From an uncultured Pelagibacteraceae bacterium (GTDB lineage Bacteria > Pseudomonadota > Alphaproteobacteria > Pelagibacterales > Pelagibacteraceae): a stretch of DNA of 64,000 bases. The notes under the pieces were generated by a model. The model had not been told where the DNA came from and made no database searches. It was given only the letters and a program-made list of their open reading frames with translations. The stretch lies in NCBI GenBank assembly GCA_902538445.1, contig CACBFE010000002.1:75759-139758 (forward strand), written 5' to 3'. Position numbers and translations under genes: made by a program. The first letter of the stretch is position 1, and the number at the start of each line of letters is the position of its first letter. This document shows, piece after piece, positions 1 to 10,455 of the stretch.

Positions 1-1052
1 AGATGTAGCAAACCTAGAAATCCACATCTAAAACCTAGTCCTAGTGCACTAGATGACTCTGGCTCATAAGAAAAACTTGCGTCATTGAGTTTTAATTTTG
101 CTAATCCGTCTTTCAGTTTTTGATACTCAGAACTATCGACTGGGAAGAGTCCACAAAATACAACGGGTTTACTTGGTTTAAAGCCTGGTAATGGTTTATC
201 AATAGGTGCTCTAGCATCACAAATAGTGTCTCCGACTTTGGTTTCCGACAGAGATTTAATTCCTGTAATAATAAATCCTATCTCACCAGAGCTTAATTCT
301 TCTATATCATTTGGTTTAGGGGTAAATACTCCTACTTTTTCAACTACATATTCTTGTTCATTAGACATTAATTTTACTTTCATGTTTTTTTTTAATTTTC
401 CGTTGATTACTCTGACTAGAACTACTACACCGAGGTAGCTGTCATACCAGCTATCAACTAACAAACATTTTAATTTTTCATCAATAACCCCATTTGGAGC
501 AGGTAATTTGTTTATAATTGCTTCTAATATTTCATCTATTCCTTCTCCAGTTTTTCCTGAACAAGAAATAGCATTCGTTGTCTCAATTCCAACAACGTCC
601 TCAATTTCGGTCTTTGTTTTTTCGATATCTGAAGCAGGTAAATCTATTTTATTTAAAATTGGTATTACTTCATGGTTAATTTCTAAAGCTTGATAAACAT
701 TTGCTAATGTTTGAGCCTCTACTCCTTGAGTGCTATCAACAATTAAAAGAGACCCTTCACATGCGGATAAAGATCGGCTTACCTCATAGCCAAAATCTAC
801 ATGACCAGGCGTATCGATTATATTTAATATATAATCATTACCATCTTTTGCTTTGTAATTAAGTTTTACAGTTTGCGCTTTAATTGTAATTCCTCTCTCT
901 CTCTCAATGTCCATTGAGTCGAGGACTTGTTGTTTCATTTCACGATCAGAAAGCCCTCCACACTTATGTATAATCCGATCTGCAATTGTTGATTTACCAT
1001 GATCAATATGCGCAATTATAGAAAAATTACGTATTCTTTTTATATCTGACAT
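1..1052 (-). CDS. lepA: Elongation factor 4 (LepA), C-terminal part missing
   Basis: Ribosome-associated GTPase that back-translocates or remodels stalled ribosomes. The minus frame is open from an ATG at 1052 to the window edge, about 350 of the roughly 600 codons normal for the family. Visible motifs are the P-loop AHIDHGKST (residues 14-22), DTPGHVDF, the NKIDLP guanine-specificity motif and, at the cut end, RCGFLGLLH, a LepA hallmark that separates it from EF-G. The start codon overlaps the pheT stop by one base (TAATG), so it is the last visible gene of the thrS-pheST operon and probably translationally coupled. Truncation is by the window, not a mutation. Identification is firm. Confidence 0.96.
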   Translation of the reverse strand, partial: MSDIKRIRNFSIIAHIDHGKSTIADRIIHKCGGLSDREMKQQVLDSMDIERERGITIKAQTVKLNYKAKDGNDYILNIIDTPGHVDFGYEVSRSLSACEGSLLIVDSTQGVEAQTLANVYQALEINHEVIPILNKIDLPASDIEKTKTEIEDVVGIETTNAISCSGKTGEGIDEILEAIINKLPAPNGVIDEKLKCLLVDSWYDSYLGVVVLVRVINGKLKKNMKVKLMSNEQEYVVEKVGVFTPKPNDIEELSSGEIGFIITGIKSLSETKVGDTICDARAPIDKPLPGFKPSKPVVFCGLFPVDSSEYQKLKDGLAKLKLNDASFSYEPESSSALGLGFRCGFLGLLH

Positions 1053-3454
1053 TAGGACCTAATTGTAGCGCCAGTTTTTTTACTTACCGTATCGATAATT
1101 CTTTTGCTGATATCGTCTAAATCATTCTCTGATAAAGTTTTATCAAAAGCCTGTAAAGTAACATTAATTGCAACTGACTTTTTATTTTTTGGAATATTTT
1201 CTCCCTCAAAAACATCAAAAGTTGATACACTTTGAATTAAATTCTCATCTACCTCTCTTATTATTTTCTCTAGAGCACCGATTTTAAAAATTTTATCTAT
1301 AACGAAAGCAAAATCTCTTTCTGATTTTTGATAATCAGAAGCTAGAAAGCTTTTTTTGATTTGTCTCAATTTTTTGTTTGGTTCAGGTATGTTTTTCAAA
1401 AATATTTCAAATCCAAAAATATTTTTATCTTTGCAATCTAAGCTCTTAACAATTGCAGGGTGTATTTCTCCAAAATAAGCTAGATGAGGTCCTTTTTCTG
1501 ATTTTAATGTAATCGATCCTGATCTACCTGGATGATAACTATGTTTTGTATTATCGCTTACAAAAAGATTTTTTTCTTCTACTCCAAGTTCTATCAAAGT
1601 TTTAATAGCATCACTTTTAATATCAAAAACATCTACATTTCTCTCTTTGTCTAGCCAACTTTTTCTATTTATTTTTCCAGATTTCAAACCTCCAACCACA
1701 ATTTGTTGTTCGCCTGGATTTTTTCCAAAGAATGTTGGGCCAATTTCAAATAAAGATAAGTCTTCGTATCCTCTATCTTGATTTTTTTTAAGATAAATAG
1801 CTAAATTAGAAAAAATCGAACGTCTTAGAACATCAAGATCAGACGAAATTGGATTTAAGATTGAAATTTCTTTTTCACCTTTTGCAAACTGTTTGTCAAT
1901 TTTTGAGTCCGTAAACGACCAGGATACTATTTCCATATAGCCTTTTGATGCCAAGGATCTTTGTGACAAATGGAAAAGTTTTTGCTTAAAGTTGAGAGTA
2001 TCTTGATTTCTGTTTTTACTTGGTTCAATTAATTTTATATTATTGAATCCTTTGATCCGAATTAGCTCCTCAATCAAATCCTCATCCAAGCTCACATCTG
2101 GCCGCCAGCTTGGAACTTCTACTTTTATAGCTTTTTGACTTTTTTTACATTTGAAACCTAAAGATGATAAAATTTTATCAATTTCATTAGTGGTGATTGA
2201 AATACCAATCAGATTCTCAAATTTTTCAACTTGAAAGTTAATTGTCTTATTTTTTTGTTTAGTCTTTCCGGTAATTTGAAACTTACTAGCTTCCCCTCCA
2301 CAAATTTTTAAAATTAGTTCTGTTGCAAGTTCTAGCCCTTCTTCTATCGAGTTAGGATCTATCCCTCTTTCAAATCTGTACTTAGCGTCTGTATTTATAT
2401 TAAGGAGCCTAGCTGTTTTTCTTATTGAGGATGGACTGAAATAAGCAGCTTCTAAGAGTATATTTTTCGTATCTAATTCAGTAGAGGTAGATGTTCCTCC
2501 AATAATTCCACCTAAACCAAGAACGCCAGATTTATCAGAGATGACGCACATATCTTTTTTTAATTTATATTTTTTATTATCTAATGCCTCAAACATCTCA
2601 CCTTCCTTGGCATTTCTAACTATAATTTCTTTGTTAATTTTATCTGCATCATAAGCGTGCAATGGTCTGTTAAGGTCAAACATTACATAGTTAGTTATAT
2701 CAACTACAGCAGAGATAGGTTTTAGACCTAGAGCGATTAATTTATTTTTAAGCCATTCAGGACTTTCTTTATTAGTAATGTTTTTAATGTAACAGCTTCC
2801 GAAGATATCGCACCCTTGATTCTTTTCTTTTGTAATGGATGTTTTAATTTGGTGTTTTGTATTTTGTTTAATTTTTTTTCTATTTATAGATATTAATTTT
2901 CCAACTCCTGCAGATGAAAGATCTCTTGCAATCCCTCTTATGCCTAAACAATCAGCGCGGTTAGGTGTTATAGAAATATCGATAGCTTTTTGTGAATTGC
3001 TTTTAAAATAACTTTTTCCTATCTCTTTCTCTTTATTCTTAAGTTCAATAATCCCTTCACTTTCACTAGACAAATTTAATTCACTTTCAGAACAAAGCAT
3101 CCCTCTAGACTCCACACCTCTAATTTTAGCAACCTTTAATTCAAAATTTGTTTTAGGTATTACAGCTCCAGGAGGTGCATAGATTGTGATTAGACCTTCT
3201 TTGGCATTTGGTGCACCACACACAACTTTTAAAATTTCTTTCCCACCGATATTAACGTCACAAACTTTTAACTTATCAGCATTAGGATGTTTTTCTACTT
3301 TTAAAACTTTAGCAATTTTAAACTTGCTCATCTCTCCAGAGTTTTCTTTTATACCTTCAACTTCAAGTCCGATATTTGTAAGACGATCAATAATCTCATT
3401 TTCTTTAGCGGATGTTTTGAGATGTTCTTTAAGCCAAGGAATTGTGATTATCAT
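1052..3454 (-). CDS. pheT: Phenylalanine-tRNA ligase beta subunit
   Basis: Beta subunit of the (alpha-beta)2 phenylalanyl-tRNA synthetase, acting in the cytoplasm with PheS. At 800 residues it has the full bacterial length. The order is a tRNA-binding EMAP-like domain (about residues 38-150), the B3/B4 editing region (about 210-390), B5 (about 400-470), the inactive synthetase-like core and a C-terminal FDX-ACB anticodon-binding domain (about 700-800). The start overlaps the end of pheS by four bases (ATGA) and the stop overlaps lepA, indicating tight coupling and matched pheS/pheT synthesis. No disruption is seen. Confidence 0.97.
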   Translation of the reverse strand: MIITIPWLKEHLKTSAKENEIIDRLTNIGLEVEGIKENSGEMSKFKIAKVLKVEKHPNADKLKVCDVNIGGKEILKVVCGAPNAKEGLITIYAPPGAVIPKTNFELKVAKIRGVESRGMLCSESELNLSSESEGIIELKNKEKEIGKSYFKSNSQKAIDISITPNRADCLGIRGIARDLSSAGVGKLISINRKKIKQNTKHQIKTSITKEKNQGCDIFGSCYIKNITNKESPEWLKNKLIALGLKPISAVVDITNYVMFDLNRPLHAYDADKINKEIIVRNAKEGEMFEALDNKKYKLKKDMCVISDKSGVLGLGGIIGGTSTSTELDTKNILLEAAYFSPSSIRKTARLLNINTDAKYRFERGIDPNSIEEGLELATELILKICGGEASKFQITGKTKQKNKTINFQVEKFENLIGISITTNEIDKILSSLGFKCKKSQKAIKVEVPSWRPDVSLDEDLIEELIRIKGFNNIKLIEPSKNRNQDTLNFKQKLFHLSQRSLASKGYMEIVSWSFTDSKIDKQFAKGEKEISILNPISSDLDVLRRSIFSNLAIYLKKNQDRGYEDLSLFEIGPTFFGKNPGEQQIVVGGLKSGKINRKSWLDKERNVDVFDIKSDAIKTLIELGVEEKNLFVSDNTKHSYHPGRSGSITLKSEKGPHLAYFGEIHPAIVKSLDCKDKNIFGFEIFLKNIPEPNKKLRQIKKSFLASDYQKSERDFAFVIDKIFKIGALEKIIREVDENLIQSVSTFDVFEGENIPKNKKSVAINVTLQAFDKTLSENDLDDISKRIIDTVSKKTGATIRS

Positions 3455-4518
3455 TTACTCAGTCCTCTATAGTTTGTTGGAACATCTAATGGGTCAAATC
3501 CAAAATGGCTTAACCATCTATAATCTGCTTCAAAGAAAGCTCTTAGATCATTAATTCCGTATTTTAACATTGCTAAACGATCGATTCCTATTCCGAATGC
3601 AAATCCTTGATATTTTTTCGTGTCTATTTTTACATTTTTTAAAACATTGGGATGAACCATTCCACATCCTAAAATTTCTAGCCACTTATCCCCCTCACCA
3701 ATAACCATTTTTCCTTTTTCAATTTTGTATCCAATATCAACTTCCGCTGATGGTTCGGTAAAAGGAAAATGACTTGGTCTAAATCTCATTTTAACATTTT
3801 TAACTTCAAAAAACTCTTTTATAAAATAATCTAGGCAACCTTTAAGGTGTCCCATTGTGATGCCTTTATCTATATGTAAACCTTCAAGCTGATGAAACAT
3901 TGGAGCATGAGTTTGATCGCTGTCACATCTATATGTCCTACCTGGTACTATTATTTTAAATGGTGGTTTACTTGATAACATTGTTCTAATTTGAACAGGA
4001 GAAGTATGTGTTCTTAACAATAATTTTTTATTTTCTTCTAAATAAAAAGTATCATGCATATCTCTAGCGGGATGTTCTTCAGGTGTATTTAATGCTGTAA
4101 AATTATTATATTCTGTTTCTACGTCAGGTCCTTCAGCAACTGAAAAACCTATTTCTGAAAAAATAGAGGATATTTCATCTATAACTTGTGAAACTGGATG
4201 AATTTTTCCTTGGCGCTCAGGTCTAATTGGCAAAGTAACATCAACTTTTTCATTTTTAAGTTTTTCATTTATTTCAATTGTCTCAATTTCTATATTTTTT
4301 TGCTCTAGTTGATGAGTTATGTCATCTTTAATTTTATTTAAATTTGAAGCAAATTCTTTTCTTTTTTCTGGATCTAAAGATCCTAGAGATTTGAACTGAA
4401 GGGTAATTTGACCATTTTTTCCAAAAAATTCTGTTTTGATATTTTGAAGATCGTCTTTTGTTTTAACGGCATCTATCTTAGCATTAAATACAGAACTTAT
4501 TTTATCTAAATCACTCAT
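3451..4518 (-). CDS. pheS: Phenylalanine-tRNA ligase alpha subunit
   Basis: Catalytic alpha subunit that charges tRNA-Phe. It is 355 residues long, slightly above the usual 327-350. The first ~90 residues form the predicted coiled-coil arm that contacts tRNA. The class II core follows, with a motif 2 region around [19 protein letters not shown] and motif 3 at residues 305-314 ([10 protein letters not shown]). It follows rplT by a 48-bp gap and overlaps pheT by 4 bp. The rpmI-rplT-pheS-pheT order is the classical bacterial arrangement. In E. coli a leader attenuator controls pheST; no such leader is visible here. Confidence 0.97.
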   Translation of the reverse strand: MSDLDKISSVFNAKIDAVKTKDDLQNIKTEFFGKNGQITLQFKSLGSLDPEKRKEFASNLNKIKDDITHQLEQKNIEIETIEINEKLKNEKVDVTLPIRPERQGKIHPVSQVIDEISSIFSEIGFSVAEGPDVETEYNNFTALNTPEEHPARDMHDTFYLEENKKLLLRTHTSPVQIRTMLSSKPPFKIIVPGRTYRCDSDQTHAPMFHQLEGLHIDKGITMGHLKGCLDYFIKEFFEVKNVKMRFRPSHFPFTEPSAEVDIGYKIEKGKMVIGEGDKWLEILGCGMVHPNVLKNVKIDTKKYQGFAFGIGIDRLAMLKYGINDLRAFFEADYRWLSHFGFDPLDVPTNYRGLSK

Positions 4519-4566
4519 TAGGTAATTGATTTTTTATATTAAGTTGAGATTAAATCAAAGACCCTT

Positions 4567-4923
4567 TTAAGCTAGGGAGGATTGAACCTTTTTTACCACT
4601 GATTTAAAGACTTCAGGATTATTGTAAGCAAGCTCTGCTAGAACTTTTCTATCTAGCTTAATTTTTGATTTTGCCAAACCATTGATAAATTTTGCGTAGG
4701 TTAAACCTTCAGCTCTAACTCCTGCATTAATTCTTTGTATCCATAACGATCTGAATTCTCTTTTTTTTGTCTTTCTATCTCGGTAAGCATATTGCATCGC
4801 TTTCTCCATCGCTTGACGAGCAATTCGTATCGTATTTTTTCTTCTGCCTCTTTGGCCTTTAACTGATTTTAAAACTTTATTATGTTTTGCTCTACTAACA
4901 ACACCTCTTTTTGTTCTAGCCAT
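4567..4923 (-). CDS. rplT: 50S ribosomal protein L20
   Basis: Primary assembly protein of the large subunit that binds 23S rRNA early. The 118-residue length is exactly typical. The very basic N-terminal half starts MARTKRGV and the globular part contains the conserved [11 protein letters not shown] stretch. It begins one base after the rpmI stop, the usual L35-L20 pair. In E. coli L20 represses its own operon by binding an rRNA mimic in the rpmI leader. The 60-bp space upstream of rpmI here shows no obvious mimic, so this control is unproven. Confidence 0.97.
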   Translation of the reverse strand: MARTKRGVVSRAKHNKVLKSVKGQRGRRKNTIRIARQAMEKAMQYAYRDRKTKKREFRSLWIQRINAGVRAEGLTYAKFINGLAKSKIKLDRKVLAELAYNNPEVFKSVVKKVQSSLA

Positions 4924-4924
4924 T

Positions 4925-5131
4925 TTATCCTCTTAAGTTATATGGCATATACGATTTAACAATTTTAGAGTCTTGTTTTGTCATTATTGTAGTGCCTCTT
5001 TGTTTCCTAATTTGTGAATTTGTTCGTTTAATCATGCCATGCCTCTTACCAGCTTGAGGCATTTTTATTTTACCTGAAGCGGTGAATCTAAACCTTTTTT
5101 TTGCTGAGCTTTTTGTTTTGAGTTTTGGCAT
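4925..5131 (-). CDS. rpmI: 50S ribosomal protein L35
   Basis: Small large-subunit protein of 68 residues (family usually 64-67), very rich in Lys/Arg, with the conserved opening [14 protein letters not shown] and a RHGMIKR-like centre. It sits between infC (60 bp upstream) and rplT (1 bp downstream), its standard place. There is little room or sign for a long regulatory leader. Length, composition and synteny agree. Confidence 0.96.
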   Translation of the reverse strand: MPKLKTKSSAKKRFRFTASGKIKMPQAGKRHGMIKRTNSQIRKQRGTTIMTKQDSKIVKSYMPYNLRG

Positions 5132-5191
5132 AAAATATTTCGGACTTATATAGGCATTAATAAATCTTTACAAGATGGTATTATTGTTGAT

Positions 5192-5737
5192 TTACAGAGG
5201 TTGAATTATCATAACCATCTGTCTACCTTCAAATTTTGGCTTGCTTTCAACTTTGGCTACATCTTTTGTTTCCTCTATGATTTTATCCATCAATTCTTTA
5301 CCAAGTTCTGTGTGTTGCATCTCTCTGCCTTTAAATTTAACAGTAAATTTTACCTTATTTCCTTTTGATATAAATTTTTTAGCATTTTTAATTTTAAAAT
5401 TGTAGTCGTGTGTTTCTGTACCGGGCCTTAATTTAATTTCTTTAAGTGAAACTGTCTTTTGTTTTTTCTTTGCTTGATTAGCTTTTTTCTGCAAATCATA
5501 TTTATATTTACCCATATCCATGATTTTACATACGGGAGGATTTGCATTAGGTGATATTTCGATTAAATCTAATCCTTCTTGTTTTGCTAATTCAATAGCT
5601 TTGTTTAGTGGCATTGCACCTAAGTTTCCTCCATTGCTTCCAATGACCTGAACATCTAAAGCTCTGATCCTCTCATTGGCTTTGGGGCCTTGGGGTTTAC
5701 TTCTTCTCTGAAAATAATTAGGTTTAAAGTTGGACAC
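5192..5737 (-). CDS. infC: Translation initiation factor IF-3
   Basis: Binds the 30S subunit, prevents premature 50S joining and proofreads start codons. The 181-residue protein has an N-terminal domain (NERIRALDVQVIG onward, about residues 21-90), a Lys-rich linker and a C-terminal domain with KEIKLRPGTETHDY. It starts at ATG, unlike the rare AUU start that lets IF-3 regulate itself in E. coli, so that autoregulation is unlikely. Its start abuts the last base of thrS with no gap, implying translational coupling. Synteny thrS-infC-rpmI-rplT is canonical. Confidence 0.97.
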   Translation of the reverse strand: MSNFKPNYFQRRSKPQGPKANERIRALDVQVIGSNGGNLGAMPLNKAIELAKQEGLDLIEISPNANPPVCKIMDMGKYKYDLQKKANQAKKKQKTVSLKEIKLRPGTETHDYNFKIKNAKKFISKGNKVKFTVKFKGREMQHTELGKELMDKIIEETKDVAKVESKPKFEGRQMVMIIQPL

Positions 5738-7657
5738 TTAATTTAGAGGCAACTTATTTGAGGCAAGCATATTTTTTATTAAATCTTCTCTTTTCATAAT
5801 TTCTTGTTTATCAGAACCTAATTTTCTAACAGTCACCGAATTATCTGCAACTTCTTTTTTTCCACAAACGATAATAAACGGTATTTTTGCTAGAGAGTGC
5901 TCTCTAACTTTATAATTTATTTTTTCATTTCTTAAATCCATTTCACATTTTATACCCTCTTTAAATAAATCTTTAAATAACTTTTTTACGTAATCATTGT
6001 TCTCTTCAGCTATAGAACACACAACAGCTTGTGCTGGAGATAGCCAAAAAGGTAACTTACCAGCATAGTTTTCAATTAAAATTCCAATAAATCTTTCAAG
6101 AGAACCAAATAGTGCTCGATGCAACATAACTGGTACTTTTTTACTGCCGTCTTTTGCAATATAAGTTGCGCCTAATCTTTTAGGTAAATTTAAATCTACT
6201 TGTAAAGTTCCACATTGCCAATCTCTACCAATTGCATCTCTTAAAACAAATTCAATTTTAGGACCATAAAAAGCTCCCTCTCCTTTATTAATTGTATATT
6301 CAAGTTTAGACTGTTTAATTGCTGCAATTAATGCTGCTTCAGATTTATCCCATACGTTGTCATCACCCACTCGTTTTTCTGGTCTATCAGAATATTTTAA
6401 AATTACATTTTCAAACCCTAAGTCTTTATAAATTTCTAAAATTAAATTTGTTACTGATAATGATTCTTCAGTTATTTGATCTTCTGTACAAAATATATGG
6501 GCATCATCTTGCGTAAATGCTCTGACTCTCAATAATCCGTGTAAAGCACCTGATGGTTCATATCTGTGTACTTTACCGAATTCAGAAAGTTTAAGTGGTA
6601 AATCTCTGTAACTTTTCAGTCCTTGATTAAATACTTGAACACAGCCAGGACAATTCATAGGTTTTACAGCAAAAATTTTTTCATCAGGAGTTTCGGATGT
6701 AAACATATGTTCTCCAAATTTATCCCAGTGACCTGATTTTTCCCATAAAGTTTTGTCTAAAAGCTCTGGTGTGTTAATTTCCTTATAGCCAGCAAGTCTT
6801 TGTTTAACTCGCATGTATTCCACTAATCTTTGAAATAGCAACCAGCCTTTCTCATGCCAAAATACTGCCCCTGGGCTCTCCTCTCTAAAATGAAATAAAT
6901 CCATTTCCTTTCCAAGTTTCCTATGGTCTCTTTTTTCAGCTTCCTCTAATCGATTTAGATAATCATCAAGCTCTTTTTTTGAACTCCAACATGTTCCATA
7001 AATCCTTTGAAGCATTTCATTGTCAGAGTCGCCTCGCCAATAAGCACCAGAAACTTTTGTAAGTTTAAAAGCTTTTCCTATTTTACCAGATGAAGCCAGA
7101 TGTGGACCTCTACATAAATCGTGCCAAGTATCGCCGTGGTGGTAAACAGATAGCTCCTCATTTTTAGGTATGCTCTCGATGATTTCAGCCTTATATTTTT
7201 CTCCAATCTTTTTAAAATGAGATATAGCTTGATCTCTTTTCCAAACCTCCCTTCTAGTTTTCACGTCCCTATCAATTATCTCAGACATTTTTTTTTCAAT
7301 ATTATTTAAATCTTCACTAGTGAAAGGTTCTTTTCTTGCAAAGTCGTAATAAAATCCATTTTCTATAACTGGCCCGATTGTTACTTGTGTGCCAGGGTAT
7401 AACTCTTGAACAGCCATCGCCATTATATGTGCTGCGTCGTGTCTTATCACTTCTAAACCCTCTTTATCTTTAGAGGTAATAATTCTTACCTTAGCATCCC
7501 TGTCAATTTGATGACTTAAATCTTTTAAGTCACCATCTACTTCCATAATTAAAGCAGCTTTTTCGAGTGATTTACTAATTTTTTTCGTTAAATCAAAACC
7601 ATTAATTGATTTTTCAAAATCTATTTTTTTTCCGTCTAATAATTGAATTTGTGGCAT
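5738..7657 (-). CDS. thrS: Threonine-tRNA ligase
   Basis: Charges tRNA-Thr and edits mischarged Ser-tRNA. The 639 residues match the bacterial type: TGS domain (about 1-60), editing domain with the HDAAH metal-site motif (H73 and H77), class II core with the zinc/catalytic MNCPGC region near residue 335-340, motif 3 MLHRALFGSLERF and a C-terminal anticodon domain. The start shares one base with the stop of the upstream glycosyltransferase (TAATG) and infC follows with zero spacing. E. coli thrS represses itself through a leader; the lack of a leader here argues against it. Confidence 0.97.
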   Translation of the reverse strand: MPQIQLLDGKKIDFEKSINGFDLTKKISKSLEKAALIMEVDGDLKDLSHQIDRDAKVRIITSKDKEGLEVIRHDAAHIMAMAVQELYPGTQVTIGPVIENGFYYDFARKEPFTSEDLNNIEKKMSEIIDRDVKTRREVWKRDQAISHFKKIGEKYKAEIIESIPKNEELSVYHHGDTWHDLCRGPHLASSGKIGKAFKLTKVSGAYWRGDSDNEMLQRIYGTCWSSKKELDDYLNRLEEAEKRDHRKLGKEMDLFHFREESPGAVFWHEKGWLLFQRLVEYMRVKQRLAGYKEINTPELLDKTLWEKSGHWDKFGEHMFTSETPDEKIFAVKPMNCPGCVQVFNQGLKSYRDLPLKLSEFGKVHRYEPSGALHGLLRVRAFTQDDAHIFCTEDQITEESLSVTNLILEIYKDLGFENVILKYSDRPEKRVGDDNVWDKSEAALIAAIKQSKLEYTINKGEGAFYGPKIEFVLRDAIGRDWQCGTLQVDLNLPKRLGATYIAKDGSKKVPVMLHRALFGSLERFIGILIENYAGKLPFWLSPAQAVVCSIAEENNDYVKKLFKDLFKEGIKCEMDLRNEKINYKVREHSLAKIPFIIVCGKKEVADNSVTVRKLGSDKQEIMKREDLIKNMLASNKLPLN

Positions 7658-8814
7658 TAATTTTTAATTAATCTTCTATACTCTTTTAAATTAGATTGGC
7701 ACATTGTTTCAACATCAAATTTTTTGGTAATATTTTTTCTACCCTCATTTCCTATAGATTTTAATTCATCTGGTGATAATTGAATAACAGCATTTAAACT
7801 TTTAGCAAGTTCTCTAGGATCGTCATGATTATACAAAAAACCGGTTTTTTTATTGATAATTGTTTCTTTTGAACCGCCAATGTTGCTAGCAATAATTGGC
7901 TTGCCCATTGATTGAGCTTCCACTGAAACTCTGCCAAATGCCTCGGGTTCTATCGAAGACGAAACTACCACATCAGCTAAAGAATAGGCAATAGGCATTT
8001 CATTACAATGTTGAATAAACTTAATTTTTTTATTTAAACTATATCTTTGAACAAGGTTACTCAATTTCTTAGAGTAAACTTTTCTACCTTGATCTGACCC
8101 AAGTATTATCGCTTGAAAGTTTGTGATGTTATAATCTTCAACTAATATATTTAATGACTCGATAAATTTTTCTTGCCCTTTCCAATAAGTTAATCTGCCA
8201 GGTAAAAGAATTATAAATTTATTTGAGTCTAATCCCCATTCTTGTTTAAGTTTTTCTTGTTTAAGTACTGAAATATTTTGAGAATTATAATAATCAATAT
8301 TAATACCTCTAAAAATTACTCTAAGTTTTTTTCCCTTACTTAAATATTCGCTATAATTTTCATTAATATGGCTAAAAATAAAATTAGATCCTGCGATTGT
8401 TAATTTTGCTCTCAGCATTATACTATTATAGAATTTTTTAATTTTACTTTTAAAATTATAAGTTCCATGAAACGTTGTAACGAAAATTCTCCTTGTTACT
8501 AGCGAAGCCAAATAACATGACCAAGCCGGTGCTCTACTTCGTGCATGTATAATATCTATTTTATAAAATAGAATAAAAAAAATTAACACCAGGGTATTTA
8601 ATATTATTAAAAGAGGATTTTTAGAGTGCACTGGTAACCTAATTAACTTAACTTTGTCTTTTTTCACAAACTTAAGAAGTTCTCCTCCAGAAGTAACTAA
8701 AAAAGATCCACAATCATTTTCTGGAAGAAAATGAGCGATATCATAACAGCCTGTTTCTGCGCCACCATAACCAAGTTTAGGTATGACTTGGAGAACATTT
8801 AATTTCGTAGTCAT
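7657..8814 (-). CDS. Glycosyltransferase family 4 protein
   Basis: Retaining GT-B glycosyltransferase, 385 residues. The N-terminal domain opens with VLQVIPKLGYGGAET, the acceptor-side glycine-rich loop of GT4 enzymes. The C-terminal nucleotide-sugar domain holds the EX7E motif in EPEAFGRVSVEA. A hydrophobic segment near residues 70-90 suggests peripheral membrane association. It likely adds a sugar during surface polysaccharide or lipid A core assembly; donor and acceptor cannot be read from sequence. It is the first gene of the translation operon, overlapping thrS by 1 bp, and is divergent from the hydrolase at 8851 with 36 bp between them. Confidence 0.85.
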   Translation of the reverse strand: MTTKLNVLQVIPKLGYGGAETGCYDIAHFLPENDCGSFLVTSGGELLKFVKKDKVKLIRLPVHSKNPLLIILNTLVLIFFILFYKIDIIHARSRAPAWSCYLASLVTRRIFVTTFHGTYNFKSKIKKFYNSIMLRAKLTIAGSNFIFSHINENYSEYLSKGKKLRVIFRGINIDYYNSQNISVLKQEKLKQEWGLDSNKFIILLPGRLTYWKGQEKFIESLNILVEDYNITNFQAIILGSDQGRKVYSKKLSNLVQRYSLNKKIKFIQHCNEMPIAYSLADVVVSSSIEPEAFGRVSVEAQSMGKPIIASNIGGSKETIINKKTGFLYNHDDPRELAKSLNAVIQLSPDELKSIGNEGRKNITKKFDVETMCQSNLKEYRRLIKN

Positions 8815-8850
8815 ATTGTTTGTTATATAATATTACTTAAAAATTCTTGT

Positions 8851-9606
8851 ATGAAAAAATTCAAATATTTAAAATTATCAAAGACTAAAAAACTCAGATT
8901 TATAGACAATTACTTTAAAAAAAAACTTTATATTGTTTTTTTACATGGTTTTATGTCCGATATTGAGGGGAAAAAACCTCAAGCATTTCTTCGGTTTGCC
9001 AAAAAAAATAAGTTAGGTTTTTTAGCTTTTGAATATTCAGGTCATGGAAAATCATCAGGAGAATTTATCAAAGGAAATATTAGCTCTTGGACGCTAGATA
9101 CAAAATTTATAATAAAGAAAATAGTAAAAAAAAATAATTTTATTCTTATAGGTTCAAGCATGGGTTCGTGGATTGGTCTTAATCTATTCAAATATTTTAA
9201 AAAACAAATTAAAGGTTTTGTTGGAATTGGTTCAGCTCCAGAATTTTTAACAAGACTTATGTGGAATAAATTTCCAAAAAAAACAAAGAGAGAATTGCTG
9301 AAAACTCGAAAAATTTTAATCAAAAATGGAGACTATGAATATCCAATTACTTTACAACTTATTAAAGATGGAAGAAAAAATAAAGTTTTACGAAGAAAAA
9401 TAAGTTCTAAAATAGATGTAACAATGATTCACGGTCAAAAAGATGAAATTGTTCCGGTAAGTTTCTCTAGATTAGTATTAAAAGTTTTCAGTAAAGCTAA
9501 AAAGAAAGTTGTAATAATAAAAAATGGTGATCACAGTTTATCCAATCAAATGCCTTTAAGGATAATAATTAGAGAATTACACACCATTATTAAAAATATT
9601 ATTTAA
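8851..9606 (+). CDS. Alpha/beta hydrolase
   Basis: Serine hydrolase of the alpha/beta fold, 251 residues, substrate unknown. Visible elements are the oxyanion-hole LHGF near residue 30, the nucleophile elbow GSSMGSW (second Ser), the acid in HGQKDEIVP near residue 195 and the catalytic His in GDHSLS near 230. The complete triad argues for an active esterase or thioesterase, resembling ABHD10-type small hydrolases. No signal peptide is seen, so it is probably cytoplasmic. It is divergent from the glycosyltransferase and its 3' end overlaps the convergent gene at 9577 by 30 bp. Confidence 0.8.
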   Translation: MKKFKYLKLSKTKKLRFIDNYFKKKLYIVFLHGFMSDIEGKKPQAFLRFAKKNKLGFLAFEYSGHGKSSGEFIKGNISSWTLDTKFIIKKIVKKNNFILIGSSMGSWIGLNLFKYFKKQIKGFVGIGSAPEFLTRLMWNKFPKKTKRELLKTRKILIKNGDYEYPITLQLIKDGRKNKVLRRKISSKIDVTMIHGQKDEIVPVSFSRLVLKVFSKAKKKVVIIKNGDHSLSNQMPLRIIIRELHTIIKNII

Positions 9607-10455
9607 CCCTTCTTCATAGGATGGATATTTTAAGTCATACTTAAAAAAAGCTTTCATTTTTTTGTTATCTACTTTTTTAGAGTCTTTATAAAAGTTTTGT
9701 AACATTTCGCTCTCAAGTTCCTCAGGTTTTACTGAATTAGGTTTCTTTAATTTTAGTAACTTTGCACCGTAGGCTGCTACTTCAATTTGTGAGGCAGGTT
9801 TATCATCACAAATATTATAAATCTCGTTATTTTTAAAATTATCAAGGGACTTAAATAAAATGTTAGCTATGTCCTCAACATGAATTCTTGAAAAAAAGTG
9901 ATTTTTTTTATCTACAATTTGTACTTTACCAGTTTTTAATCTTTTCAAAATATTAAACTCATTTGAATATATGCCAGCCAATCTAAAAATTTGAAGTGGA
10001 AAATTTTTTTTATTTGATAAACTTTTCCACCTTTTCTCTGCTTCTAATCTACTTATTCCGCTATCTGACGTAGGTTGAGTAGCACTATCTTCGTTAACCC
10101 AATCACCTTTATGATCTCCATATACACTTGTCGCTGATAAATATGTGATCCATTTACAGTTAATTGTATTTTTTAGATTTATGTCTAAGTAATTTGCTGC
10201 AATATCTTTACCATCAATAGGCGGAATAGAAACTAAAATGTAATCTGCTTCCTCTATTTTTTTCTCAATAGAATTATCAAACTTGTCTTCAGTAAATTGG
10301 TATGAGTTTATTTTAATATTATTAAACTCTATCTGATGAGTTTCCTGTCTAGATGTAACACTTAAATCAAAGACTTTTTTTTCGCTAATTAACTTATTAA
10401 TGAAACTTTCTGCGACTTGGCCAAAGCCAAAACAAAAGACCTTAGTTTTACTCAT
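9577..10455 (-). CDS. NAD(P)-binding SDR/epimerase-like protein (YeeZ-type)
   Basis: Rossmann-fold protein of 292 residues related to atypical short-chain dehydrogenases. It opens with KVFCFGFGQVAESF, a glycine-rich dinucleotide loop. A Ser/Tyr region (SATSVYGDHKG) near residue 110-120 resembles the active-site YxxxK area, without the classic lysine spacing. FRLAGIYS and the later domain fit NAD-dependent epimerase-like folds. Its start shares one base with the gltB stop, so it is probably the last gene of the gltD-gltB operon. A link to glutamate synthesis is not implied by the fold. Substrate unknown. Confidence 0.75.
   Translation of the reverse strand: MSKTKVFCFGFGQVAESFINKLISEKKVFDLSVTSRQETHQIEFNNIKINSYQFTEDKFDNSIEKKIEEADYILVSIPPIDGKDIAANYLDINLKNTINCKWITYLSATSVYGDHKGDWVNEDSATQPTSDSGISRLEAEKRWKSLSNKKNFPLQIFRLAGIYSNEFNILKRLKTGKVQIVDKKNHFFSRIHVEDIANILFKSLDNFKNNEIYNICDDKPASQIEVAAYGAKLLKLKKPNSVKPEELESEMLQNFYKDSKKVDNKKMKAFFKYDLKYPSYEEGLNNIFNNGV

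Noticed and set aside
226-693. Two plus-strand frames of 60-70 residues
   Set aside because: They are antisense shadows of lepA, which has all GTPase motifs on the minus strand.
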